From NCBI GenBank assembly GCA_031286025.1, contig JAITVB010000245.1, forward strand, positions 1 through 6,015: a DNA stretch of 6,015 nucleotides, read 5' to 3'. The notes beneath the pieces were generated by a model. The model did not search any database. It saw nothing but the letters and a program-made list of their open reading frames with translations, and was not told the DNA's origin. A program made the position numbers and the translations under genes. This DNA is from Rikenellaceae bacterium. GTDB taxonomy: Bacteria; Bacteroidota; Bacteroidia; Bacteroidales; Rikenellaceae. Positions 1 through 5,303 of the stretch are shown here, piece after piece; positions within the stretch are counted from its first letter, which is position 1; each line of letters starts with the position of its first letter.

Positions 1-1392
1 ACCGCCCGGTGGGCGCCTTACGCCAATCTTCCCTATCGCTTCTTGATCGGCACCACGAGCAACACCTTGTATTCCGACCAAACAGGCGCCAACAACAGCG
101 CCGTTTTGACGCCTGCCCCGGCTCCGGCGTCTTCCGTCGACGCCAACCAAATCGTTTGGAAGTACGATACGAAGCTTTTGAACGGCGAGGTCGATCGTTC
201 GACCGGCGTCCTTACCCTGACCGCCAAACCCAACAACACGGGCGCTATCGTTAAGACAATCGTGACCGGTACGCTTCCGAACGGCATCTCGGCCGGGGCG
301 ACGCTGAACATTCGTCCGGTGCCCGTTTCTGCGCCCGTACTTACGTCGCCCGCGATAACTATCGGCAAGAACATGGCGACGCTCGGCTACACGCTCGACC
401 ACCTCGGATACAAAGACGTGTCCATGATCGAGTGGTACCGCGAAACGGGGCCGACAACCACGAACGGCATTCACATCGGCACCATGAGAAACGACGATGC
501 CGGACACTTTGTGGACGATCCGTATAAGGTGTACACGTTTGACAAGTACGACATCGGTTACTACTTACGCGCCGTGATCACACCGAAATATGCCTTCAGT
601 CCCGCCGCCGGCTCTTCCATCACCGTATACACCGCCCGCGCGATCACGGCGTCCGATGTGACAGGGACACCGCTGTATACCGACTTTAAGAACCTGTATG
701 TCGCCAACGAAAACCGCATGACCACGACCGGTCGATGGTTCTTTGACAGCGAGGACGGAGCCAATGTGCCGTGGGGTTGGGGCATCGGCACCAACGGTTC
801 GGAAGGGATCTGGGGGCTGATGAACAATACCCGTGCGGTACCCTCCTCCAGGTTTGTGTTTGCCCAATCCGGCCAATACGGCGATATGTCATTGGTATTG
901 AACTACTCTACAGGTAAGGTAGAGGGTCAGGGATTCGGCGGCAGCGGCTGCTACATAGATGTCTTTATTAAGTACGATCCTGCCACCCGCAAGGGATACG
1001 GCTTGCGTGTGGAGCGCGTCCCGGCCAGTACCAGCGGCACACAATGGGCACTGTATCGATATGACGGCGACAACCAGACCGCATTGACTACGGGCACTCT
1101 GACGTGCGCGTTCATGCCGCAGAGCACCATCACCGTTTCCGTAAAAGGCAATACTTTGCACGTAGCGGCTTCAACGAAGTCCGTGAAGACGCCGTTGCAA
1201 ACCGAACAAAACCTGCCCAATACGGCCGACATCTCCTGGACGGATCCCTCCGGTGCTTTGGGTACGACCGGTTTCGGCGGATTCGGTCTGCGCATCTATA
1301 ATTCCGGCAACTCCTCATACCTCTATGGCGGCGCGGGCACCAACAACTGCGTCATGCTGCACAATGTGAAGGTAGACGCAACTGAAAAATAA
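1..1392 (+). CDS. C-terminal part of a large secreted multi-domain protein (pectate-lyase/pectinesterase-type accessory modules), 5' partial
   Basis: The reading frame is open from the first base to TAA at 1390, giving 463 visible residues; the true start lies upstream. No catalytic domain is visible. Three beta-type modules can be seen. Residues about 45-108 look like a bacterial Ig-like domain (IVWKYD, then VLTLTAKPN and GTLPNGISAGATL). Residues about 112-213 are a second Ig-like module (MIEWYRE, FDKYDIGYYLRAVITPKY). Residues about 225-460 are a LamG/concanavalin-like beta sandwich with YTDFKNL, GRWFFDSEDG, GCYIDVFIKYDP and GYGLRVERVP. From memory, this Ig plus sandwich tail (IEWYR, DVGYYI, YTDFQNL, YMDIFIKFD in relatives) ends large secreted pectate-lyase or pectinesterase-like proteins of Bacteroidales, so a role in surface glycan binding or breakdown is inferred. 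No type IX sorting domain is recognisable; the chain ends VDATEK. An adhesin is the main alternative. Confidence 0.7.
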   Translation, partial: TARWAPYANLPYRFLIGTTSNTLYSDQTGANNSAVLTPAPAPASSVDANQIVWKYDTKLLNGEVDRSTGVLTLTAKPNNTGAIVKTIVTGTLPNGISAGATLNIRPVPVSAPVLTSPAITIGKNMATLGYTLDHLGYKDVSMIEWYRETGPTTTNGIHIGTMRNDDAGHFVDDPYKVYTFDKYDIGYYLRAVITPKYAFSPAAGSSITVYTARAITASDVTGTPLYTDFKNLYVANENRMTTTGRWFFDSEDGANVPWGWGIGTNGSEGIWGLMNNTRAVPSSRFVFAQSGQYGDMSLVLNYSTGKVEGQGFGGSGCYIDVFIKYDPATRKGYGLRVERVPASTSGTQWALYRYDGDNQTALTTGTLTCAFMPQSTITVSVKGNTLHVAASTKSVKTPLQTEQNLPNTADISWTDPSGALGTTGFGGFGLRIYNSGNSSYLYGGAGTNNCVMLHNVKVDATEK

Positions 1393-1567
1393 GCATGATT
1401 TCGGGAAAAACAGCAGCCTGATATGACAGCTTTTTGAAAAATGGCGCAACTGACTTTTATTGATCGTTTTGCATGATTTTCCACAGCGTCGGACAACTCG
1501 ACTGAAATTAAGTTTGCAACCCGAAACATCGAGTTATGCGAGACACATTCAGGGGGCTCTTTTATAA

Positions 1568-1603
1568 AAAGCGGCGGCTTTAGCCGGTTATCGCTTTGTT
1601 TTT
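1568..1603 (+). terminator. Terminator-like hairpin between the secreted-protein gene and tRNA-Pro
   Basis: AAAGCG (1568-1573) pairs with CGCTTT (1592-1597), enclosing CGGC-TTTA-GCCG (1575-1586), and is followed by GTTTTT. It is the best candidate terminator for the upstream gene, although it lies about 175 bases after the stop codon. The T-rich 3' side contains the TTTG that serves as the likely -33 element of the tRNA promoter. The rest of 1393-1567 shows only an isolated TAAGTTTG (1509-1516) and a weak A-rich/T-rich inverted repeat near 1408-1438. Confidence 0.4.
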
Positions 1604-1624
1604 CAAAAAAAGGGCGTATATTTG
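1595..1624 (+). promoter_or_regulatory. Bacteroidota-type promoter of tRNA-Pro
   Basis: A TTTG at 1595-1598 is separated by 18 bases from TATATTTG at 1617-1624, an exact match to the -33 TTTG / -7 TAnnTTTG consensus of the Bacteroidota primary sigma factor. The first tRNA base follows 15 bases after the -7 element, leaving a very short 5' leader for processing. Confidence 0.75.
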
Positions 1625-1639
1625 CACCTTGTAACTCTC

Positions 1640-1713
1640 CGGGGTGTAGCACAGTTGGTTAGCGCGCCACGTTCGGGACGTGGAGGTCGGAAGTTCGAGT
1701 CTTCTCACCCCGA
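1640..1713 (+). tRNA. tRNA-Pro (anticodon CGG)
   Basis: A complete 74-nt cloverleaf can be drawn. The acceptor stem is CGGGGTG (1640-1646) with CACCCCG (1706-1712), and the discriminator is A at 1713. The D arm is GCAC/GCGC with one A-C mismatch around AGTTGGTTA. The anticodon stem CCACG/CGTGG encloses the loop TTCGGGA, with anticodon CGG at 1674-1676. The variable loop has five bases. The T stem GGAAG/CTTCT has one G-T pair around TTCGAGT. The C1-G72 start pair is typical of bacterial tRNA-Pro. No CCA is encoded, since CAA follows the discriminator, so CCA must be added after transcription. Confidence 0.96.
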
Positions 1714-1758
1714 CAAGGGACAACGGTCTGACTCAAAGACGGTTGCCCCTTGTTTTTT
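1714..1758 (+). terminator. Intrinsic terminator of tRNA-Pro
   Basis: It starts directly after the discriminator base. CAAGGG (1714-1719) pairs with CCCTTG (1747-1752), CAAC with GTTG, and GTCT with AGAC around a GACTCAA loop. Single mismatches separate the three helices, and TTTTTT follows at 1753-1758. Confidence 0.85.
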
Positions 1759-1788
1759 GTATAGAACACACGACGGGAAGTCTGCCGG

Positions 1789-1809
1789 ATCATTGCGTCA
1801 ATGATTTTT
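1789..1809 (+). terminator. Short hairpin with T-run, possible back-up terminator
   Basis: ATCATTG (1789-1795) and CAATGAT (1799-1805) form a perfect 7-bp stem with a CGT loop, running into TTTTT. It points in the tRNA direction and lies in the convergent gap between tRNA-Pro and the tetR-family gene. The stem is AT-rich and weak, and it lacks a T-run on the minus strand, so it would not serve the tetR gene. Confidence 0.35.
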
Positions 1810-1884
1810 GCCTGTGGGCGATTTTTTCGGTTTCATCGCGAATTCCCATAAAGTGCAGGGCTTGGGAACGACGGATCGAACCGG

Positions 1885-2499
1885 TCATTTCATTTTCACG
1901 CGGTCGTAGAGCGCGAACAGGTCTGCGCGCAGCAGGTTCACGTCGCCGCCGTCCGCGTCGCGTATCGAGGAGTAGACGTAGCCGTAGTACAAGCTCATAA
2001 ATAGCCGCGCAAAGACCTCCGGCTCCGCCGCACCGTCGACCTCCCCCTTCTCGACCGCCCGGGTCAGCACGTTCGTCCATATGCGGTGCTCCACCTCGCG
2101 CGTCTGCCTCAGGCGTTTGTCGAAATCCTTGAAATAGCAGAACGCCGTGTTCTCGATCGTATAGTATGCCAAATGGATGTTTTTGATCCCCTGCGCCGCC
2201 GCCGACTTTTTGACCTTTCCGCAATTGCCAACAAACCTTTCGATAAAGCATTTCAGTATGTCCCCCTCGGGCGGCGGCACGTCGAGCGAGGCGCTCCAGT
2301 TGAGCAGCATCGTCTCCACGACGGCTTCGAACAGTTCCTGCTTATTCTTGAAGTGGTACAGGATCGACCCGCGCCTAAGGTCGGTGGCGCGTTCGATCTC
2401 GGGATAGGTCACCTGGTCGTACTGCTTCGAGCAGAACAGCTTGAACGCCTGCTCGATTATATTGGCCCTCGTGCGGGGACCCGATGTTCTTCCTGCCAT
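1885..2499 (-). CDS. TetR/AcrR-family transcriptional regulator
   Basis: This 204-residue protein has the usual TetR length. Residues about 10-58 form the N-terminal three-helix DNA-binding domain: ANIIEQAFKLFCSKQYDQVTY, then the helix-turn-helix PEIERATDLRRGSILYHF and the family signature YHFKNKQELFEAV. The rest is the variable helical ligand and dimerisation domain, in which no ligand can be read. Members are mostly dimeric repressors released by a small molecule, often controlling efflux or lipid genes. No pump or enzyme gene is adjacent: the upstream side is intergenic and the downstream side faces tRNA-Pro. Its target is therefore unknown, and it may regulate itself through the dyad at 2521-2539. 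The start at 2499 directly precedes the conserved domain and no upstream alternative is needed. No clear terminator follows its TGA. Confidence 0.9.
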   Translation of the reverse strand: MAGRTSGPRTRANIIEQAFKLFCSKQYDQVTYPEIERATDLRRGSILYHFKNKQELFEAVVETMLLNWSASLDVPPPEGDILKCFIERFVGNCGKVKKSAAAQGIKNIHLAYYTIENTAFCYFKDFDKRLRQTREVEHRIWTNVLTRAVEKGEVDGAAEPEVFARLFMSLYYGYVYSSIRDADGGDVNLLRADLFALYDRVKMK

Positions 2500-2520
2500 A
2501 ATAAATGCGTGGGGTTTGAG

Positions 2521-2539
2521 TGCAAAAGTTTCGTTTGCA
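2521..2539. promoter_or_regulatory. Operator-like dyad in the tetR-family leader
   Basis: The 19-bp sequence has TGCAAA at 2521-2526 and TTTGCA at 2534-2539, with one further symmetric G/C pair at 2528/2532, so seven of nine positions pair around 2530. It lies between the predicted -7 element (2555-2562) and the start codon (2499), where a bound repressor would block elongation. A related TTTGCAAA at 2551-2558 overlaps the -7 element. Size and symmetry suit a TetR dimer; binding is inferred. Confidence 0.4.
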
Positions 2540-2554
2540 GCGGGATTCTATTTG

Positions 2555-2562
2555 CAAAGGTA
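2555..2562 (-). promoter_or_regulatory. -7 element of the tetR-family gene
   Basis: Read on the minus strand the sequence is TACCTTTG, an exact TAnnTTTG match, 55 bases upstream of the start codon at 2499. No good -33 TTTG is seen at the usual distance, so strength is uncertain. Confidence 0.5.
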
Positions 2563-2813
2563 GCGTTTTCGCAAAAAGATCATAGCGTTCCCGCGAGAAA
2601 AGACCGGTGGCAGACATGCTGCGATCTGTATATTTATAACGTATATACGGCTATCTATTTGCGACGATAACGCTACTGCAATGCCCATTCTCACATTACC
2701 GGCATTGTCGTGCAGTCATATGTTATATGATGAAAATAAGTACAATAACATGCCATACAGCGGCGATATAGCAAATTATCCCGCAAAAGGCACCGCCGTA
2801 TTGAAACTTTGAT
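2563..2813. other. AT-rich intergenic stretch, no gene seen
   Basis: I see no supported coding region here. There are small inverted repeats: GTATAT/ATATAC near 2628-2647, CATAT-GTT-ATATG at 2717-2729, and CGGCG/CGCCG arms near 2760 and 2795. The last of these sits just upstream of the -7 element at 2814 and could be a control site of the putative RNA gene, but nothing establishes this. Confidence 0.5.
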
Positions 2814-2821
2814 TATTTTTG
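2814..2821 (+). promoter_or_regulatory. -7 element before the putative small RNA
   Basis: TATTTTTG matches TAnnTTTG exactly. Transcription from it would begin near 2827, at the base of the closing stem of the structured region. A convincing -33 TTTG at 17-23 bases is missing; only a TTG at 2801-2803 is present, at too short a distance. Confidence 0.45.
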
Positions 2822-2823
2822 CA

Positions 2824-3027
2824 ATGTACAAGTAGTATCACGCAATATCGCCCGCACTTTTTTGTTCCGCTTCCGCAAGCGGGACAGGGTAAAGAAGCAT
2901 GCGGCGGATGCGGGGAGCCCGGCAACAACAAGACAAAGCAATTATCAAACTACTTAATAACATACTTTCAAGATTCTATGAAATGGGAATAAAGAAAGCC
3001 GGCAAATTGCCGGCTTTCTTTATTCTT
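2824..3027 (+). ncRNA. Putative structured small RNA, 6S-like in outline
   Basis: About 200 nt between a TAnnTTTG element and a strong terminator folds well by eye. A closing stem pairs AUGU (2824-2827) with ACAU (2960-2963) and AAGUAGU (2830-2836) with ACUACUU (2949-2955). Inside it is a long rod: AUC-gc-CCGC (2847-2855) with GCGG-cg-GAU (2901-2909), then CUUU (2857-2860) with AAAG (2891-2894). The rod is capped by a 9-bp hairpin, GUUCCGCUU and AAGCGGGAC (2864-2885) around CCGC. The 3' side of the inner loop, about 2913-2948, is mostly single-stranded. A closing stem, an open asymmetric bubble and an irregular rod resemble 6S RNA, the RNA polymerase inhibitor. I cannot match it to a family from memory. 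The reading frames through it resemble no protein I know. A different regulatory RNA is equally possible. Confidence 0.5.
2988..3027 (+). terminator. Perfect 18-bp terminator, possibly bidirectional
   Basis: The left arm 2988-3005 and right arm 3007-3024 are exact inverted repeats around a single A (in practice a 3-5 nt loop). The core is AAGCCGGCAA, flanked by an A-tract on the left and a TTTCTTTATT tract on the right. The symmetry means it could terminate from either side. It closes the putative RNA on the plus strand. Confidence 0.85.
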
Positions 3028-3067
3028 ATTACTTTTTCGATCGCCCCTGCGGGACTATCCTGTTTAG

Positions 3068-3141
3068 AGAAAGCCTCCCCTCGGTCCTGCTTATGGCTAC
3101 CCACCATGCCATAAGATCGGACTTCGGGGAGGTTTCTTTTT
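3068..3141 (+). terminator. Large compound hairpin with T-rich tail
   Basis: Four helices stack. AGAAA (3068-3072) pairs with TTTCT (3133-3137), with G3073 bulged. CCTCCCC (3074-3080) pairs with GGGGAGG (3126-3132), GTCC (3084-3087) with GGAC (3119-3122), and CTTATGGC (3090-3097) with GCCATAAG (3108-3115) around a 10-base loop. TTTCTTTTT follows at 3133-3141, so it works as a plus-strand terminator. At about 24 bp with regular internal loops it is more elaborate than a terminator needs to be, and could itself be a structured RNA. No gene ends immediately before it. Confidence 0.55.
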
Positions 3142-3174
3142 ACATAACAGTCGGAAAACATGAATTTATTTCTG

Positions 3175-3182
3175 CAAATATA
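3175..3182 (-). promoter_or_regulatory. Minus-strand -7 element facing the compound hairpin
   Basis: Read on the minus strand this is TATATTTG, an exact TAnnTTTG. It would start a transcript near 3168 that runs through the 3068-3141 hairpin to the symmetric terminator at 2988-3024. No -33 TTTG is visible at the right distance, and the DNA here is AT-rich, so a chance match is possible. Confidence 0.3.
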
Positions 3183-3393
3183 AATAAATCTGTTGAAATG
3201 GGTACACTCGCCGATCAATTTTTCCTCTTTTCGTTTTTTCTTCAGATATTATCCGCCGTTGAGGCGTTTCTCGACCGCATTCCGGTCGACGATTGCCGGG
3301 AGGCGTCGATATGTTTTGTGCGATTGTCGCGATGATCGATACCATATGGAATTTCAGCATGAATGATAATTTCGTCCAAAATTCCATAATCGC
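3183..3393. other. Intergenic stretch with inverted repeats, no gene seen
   Basis: No reading frame here resembles a protein I know. Two inverted repeats are visible. TCGACCG/CGGTCGA at 3271-3289 has a 5-base loop. ATGGAATTT (3346-3354) and AAATTCCAT (3379-3387) are separated by 24 bases. Neither is followed by a T-run, so neither looks like a terminator. Confidence 0.45.
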
Positions 3394-3430
3394 AAAGGGG
3401 CGCCTGGAAATGCCGGAGCGTCCGCCCTTT
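3394..3430 (-). terminator. Probable terminator of the hpt-queE operon
   Basis: On the minus strand, directly at the queE stop codon, AAAGGGCG pairs with CGCCCcTTT (one bulged C) around a short inner CCGG/CCAGG pairing. The trailing T-run is short (TTT then GCG), so termination may be inefficient. Confidence 0.4.
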
Positions 3431-4056
3431 TACGGAATGTGCATAAATTTATGGGTCTGCACCGAAATATTCCAACGGGGATGGACTTTGGCGTACTCAA
3501 CCAACAGGGGGGTGATCGCTTCATGGCGGCTCCACTCGGGTTGGAGGTAGAGCATGCACTTTTCGGACACTTTTTCAGCGTTTTCCTCTGCCCAGGCAAG
3601 GTCTGCCCCGGTTTCAACGATCACTTTGAGCTCATCGGCCGACAAAAGGATTTCGGGCAACGGGGGCTGCTGTTTCTTCGGTGAAAGGCAGATCCAGTCG
3701 AACGCCCCGCGGATGGGGCAAACGCCCGAGGTTTCCAGAAAAATTTTCACGCCGCGGCGATGCAATTCCTCGGTGAGGTATTCCAACGGGTAAAGGGACG
3801 GTTCGCCCCCGGTGATCACGATCGCCCGGGCGGCCATGGCGGTGGCCCGGGCCACAATTTCGTCAACCTCCACGGGCGGAAACGTCCGGGGATTCCACGT
3901 AAACTTGGCGTCGCACCAACGGCAGCCCACGTCGCATCCTCCAAGACGGATGAAGTAAGCGGGTTTCCCTGTATGAAAACCTTCGCCCTGGATCGTGTAA
4001 AAATCTTCTACCAAGGGTAGCATAGTGCCGTCGGAGGGCAGTTCGGGGTGTGTCAT
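3430..4056 (-). CDS. queE: 7-carboxy-7-deazaguanine synthase QueE
   Basis: A cytoplasmic radical-SAM enzyme that converts 6-carboxy-5,6,7,8-tetrahydropterin to 7-carboxy-7-deazaguanine, the ring-contracting step toward preQ0 and queuosine. The 208-residue protein has the QueE opening EDFYTIQGEGFHTGKPAYFIRL. The canonical CX3CX2C iron-sulfur cluster motif follows (C41, C45, C48 in GGCDVGCRWCD), then the SAM-binding ITGGEPSLYP loop and, further on, LETSG and CLSPKK. The C-terminus is QTHKFMHIP. The chosen ATG (4054-4056) overlaps the hpt stop as ATGA, which suggests translational coupling; an ATG eleven codons later (4021-4023) also precedes the conserved start. Reading the frame further upstream gives a basic tail that lies entirely inside hpt and is not real. 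No queC, queD or queF is in view. Confidence 0.95.
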   Translation of the reverse strand: MTHPELPSDGTMLPLVEDFYTIQGEGFHTGKPAYFIRLGGCDVGCRWCDAKFTWNPRTFPPVEVDEIVARATAMAARAIVITGGEPSLYPLEYLTEELHRRGVKIFLETSGVCPIRGAFDWICLSPKKQQPPLPEILLSADELKVIVETGADLAWAEENAEKVSEKCMLYLQPEWSRHEAITPLLVEYAKVHPRWNISVQTHKFMHIP

Positions 4057-4595
4057 TCTTCGATTATGGTGTAAATGTCTTTCAGGTTGCGTCCCAAACC
4101 GTCGTAGTCGAGGCCATAACCGACGATGAAATCGTCGCCGATCTCCATGGCGGCATAGCGGATCGGGATCGATTTCCGGTATTTTTCGGGTTTCAGGAAC
4201 AGCACGGCGTAGCCGATTCCGGCCGCTCCCCGGTTGCACAGCATTTGGTCGAGGGCTTCGATCGTTTCGCCGGTTTCGACGATGTCTTCGAGCACGATTA
4301 CCTCGCGGCCGCGCACATCCTGGGTGAGGCCGATCAACTCACGCACTTTTCCGGAATAGGCCATTCCGGTATAAGACGTGAATTTCACGAACGACACCTC
4401 GCACGGGAAATCGATCTCCCTGAGCACTTTTGACGCGAACATGAACGCGCCGTTCAGGATCACGACAAACAACGGTAGTGGTTTTTCGCGGTAGTCGCAG
4501 TTGATCCGTTCGGCCAACGCCCTGATTCTCCGTTCGATCTCTTCGCAAGGGATCGACTCTCGAAAATTCCGGCCGTGGAGGGTGACGCGCTTCAT
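4053..4595 (-). CDS. hpt: Hypoxanthine phosphoribosyltransferase
   Basis: It salvages hypoxanthine (and usually guanine) by transfer of phosphoribose from PRPP to give IMP or GMP, in the cytoplasm. The 180-residue length is usual for bacterial Hpt. Visible signatures are LPLFVVILNGAFMFASKVLREI, the flexible-loop region VKFTSYTGMAYSGKVREL, the PRPP-binding motif VIVLEDIVETGETI with its acidic pair ED, and the base-binding C-terminal region with FIVGYGLDYDGLGRNL. The start at 4595 gives MKRVTLHGRNF; an in-frame ATG 21 codons upstream (4656-4658) would add sequence unlike the family and lies in the control region. It is the first gene of a pair with queE, overlapping it by four bases, and is divergent from purE. 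Confidence 0.95.
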   Translation of the reverse strand: MKRVTLHGRNFRESIPCEEIERRIRALAERINCDYREKPLPLFVVILNGAFMFASKVLREIDFPCEVSFVKFTSYTGMAYSGKVRELIGLTQDVRGREVIVLEDIVETGETIEALDQMLCNRGAAGIGYAVLFLKPEKYRKSIPIRYAAMEIGDDFIVGYGLDYDGLGRNLKDIYTIIEE

Positions 4596-4613
4596 CGGGG
4601 TGAAAAAATTGAT

Positions 4614-4621
4614 TACTTTTG
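4614..4621 (+). promoter_or_regulatory. -7 element of the purE operon
   Basis: TACTTTTG matches TAnnTTTG and lies 99 bases before the purE ATG. It overlaps the perfect 12-bp palindrome CTTTTGCAAAAG (4616-4627), which is a possible operator. The -33 region shows no clear TTTG. A leader of about 90 nt results, containing a small hairpin (GGTGC/GCACC, within 4641-4662). Confidence 0.5.
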
Positions 4622-4627
4622 CAAAAG
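4616..4627. promoter_or_regulatory. 12-bp palindrome in the hpt/purE control region
   Basis: CTTTTGCAAAAG is a perfect palindrome overlapping the last six bases of the predicted purE -7 element and extending past it. Its position would allow a dimeric regulator to block purE initiation. No regulator is identified, and A/T-rich palindromes of this size can arise by chance. Confidence 0.35.
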
Positions 4628-4662
4628 CAAAGTCAAAATTCCGGGTGCATAGAAGCACCGGG

Positions 4663-4670
4663 CAAAGTTA
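4663..4670 (-). promoter_or_regulatory. -7 element of the hpt-queE operon
   Basis: On the minus strand the sequence reads TAACTTTG, an exact TAnnTTTG. Transcription would start near 4657 and give a leader of about 60 nt before the hpt ATG. It lies to the right of the purE -7 element, so the two predicted transcripts overlap at their 5' ends. No matching -33 TTTG is obvious. Confidence 0.4.
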
Positions 4671-4720
4671 ACGAATATTTTCGAACCGCCCCGCCGCAGG
4701 GCGACAAAACAACGACCGGT

Positions 4721-5233
4721 ATGAACCCTAAAGTAAGCATCATCATGGGCAGCACCTCGGATATGAAGGTGATGGAAGCTGCTGCCAAGTTCCTCGACCA
4801 GATGGAGATTCCGTATGAGATCAACGCCTTGTCGGCCCACCGTACCCCCGACCGGGTGATGGCGTTCGCCAAAGAAGCTGCCTCGCGCGGGATCAAGGTG
4901 ATTATTGCCGGTGCGGGCGGAGCGGCCCACTTGCCGGGCGTGATTGCGGCGATGACGACGTTGCCGGTGATCGGGGTGCCGGTCAAGTCGTCGAACTCGA
5001 TGGACGGGTGGGACAGCGTGCTGTCGATCCTGCAGATGCCTTCGGGAATCCCCGTGGCGACGGTAGCGTTGGACGGGGCGAACAACGCCGCGATCCTGGC
5101 CGTGCAGATCATGGCCACCGGCGAACCCGAATTGGCTGAAAAGCTCGTGGCCTTCAAAGCCGAGTTGGCCCAGAAGATCGAGAAGGCGAATACAGAACTG
5201 GCCGCGATCAAGTTTCCGTTCAAGACAAATTAA
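4721..5233 (+). CDS. purE: N5-carboxyaminoimidazole ribonucleotide mutase (PurE class I)
   Basis: It moves the carboxylate of N5-CAIR to give CAIR in de novo purine synthesis, as a cytoplasmic octamer in known relatives. The 170-residue length is typical. All class I signatures are present: [12 protein letters not shown] (residues 7-18), SAHRTPDRV with catalytic H40, [17 protein letters not shown] with H70, LPVIGVPV, and [14 protein letters not shown]. The class I partner PurK is not in the window. The ATG at 4721 directly precedes [12 protein letters not shown]; an earlier in-frame ATG at 4619 would add 34 unrelated residues and lies within the promoter. It heads a plus-strand operon with the small membrane protein and the ubiD-family gene, and no terminator follows it. 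Confidence 0.96.
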   Translation: MNPKVSIIMGSTSDMKVMEAAAKFLDQMEIPYEINALSAHRTPDRVMAFAKEAASRGIKVIIAGAGGAAHLPGVIAAMTTLPVIGVPVKSSNSMDGWDSVLSILQMPSGIPVATVALDGANNAAILAVQIMATGEPELAEKLVAFKAELAQKIEKANTELAAIKFPFKTN

Positions 5234-5303
5234 GAAAACCGCAACCATACACCTGCCTTATGGTATGGCGATCACGGCCGTCGGCCTCATCCTGTTACAG
5301 CCT

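Noticed and set aside
1509..1516. TAAGTTTG, an exact -7 element match on the plus strand
   Set aside because: It has no -33 partner at a usable distance, and the nearby tRNA has its own better promoter. A few such matches are expected by chance in 6 kb.
1640..1713. tRNA-Pro as an integration site for a mobile element
   Set aside because: No repeat of the tRNA 3' end, integrase or mobility gene is visible in the window.
1622..1804. Reading frame across tRNA-Pro giving a 60-residue peptide with a GVAQLVSAPRSGRGG-like start
   Set aside because: It is the translated tRNA gene and its terminator, a well-known false protein prediction.
2086..2670. Plus-strand open frame of 194 codons opposite the tetR-family gene
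   Set aside because: It is a shadow of the well-supported regulator and runs on into AT-rich intergenic DNA without any family signature.
3068..3132. Bacterial SRP (4.5S) RNA
   Set aside because: The hairpin lacks the conserved GGAA-type tetraloop and the asymmetric-loop bases (GUCAGG, AGCAGC) on either strand.
2976..3218. Short frames on both strands through the 2988-3141 hairpins (for example minus-strand 80 codons, plus-strand from ATG 3093)
   Set aside because: Their sequence is dictated by the inverted repeats, they run through terminator arms, and they resemble no protein.
4613..5248. Minus-strand open frame of 211 codons opposite purE
   Set aside because: It is antisense to purE, whose motifs are complete. 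The antisense product is rich in Arg, His and Gly with no recognisable domain.
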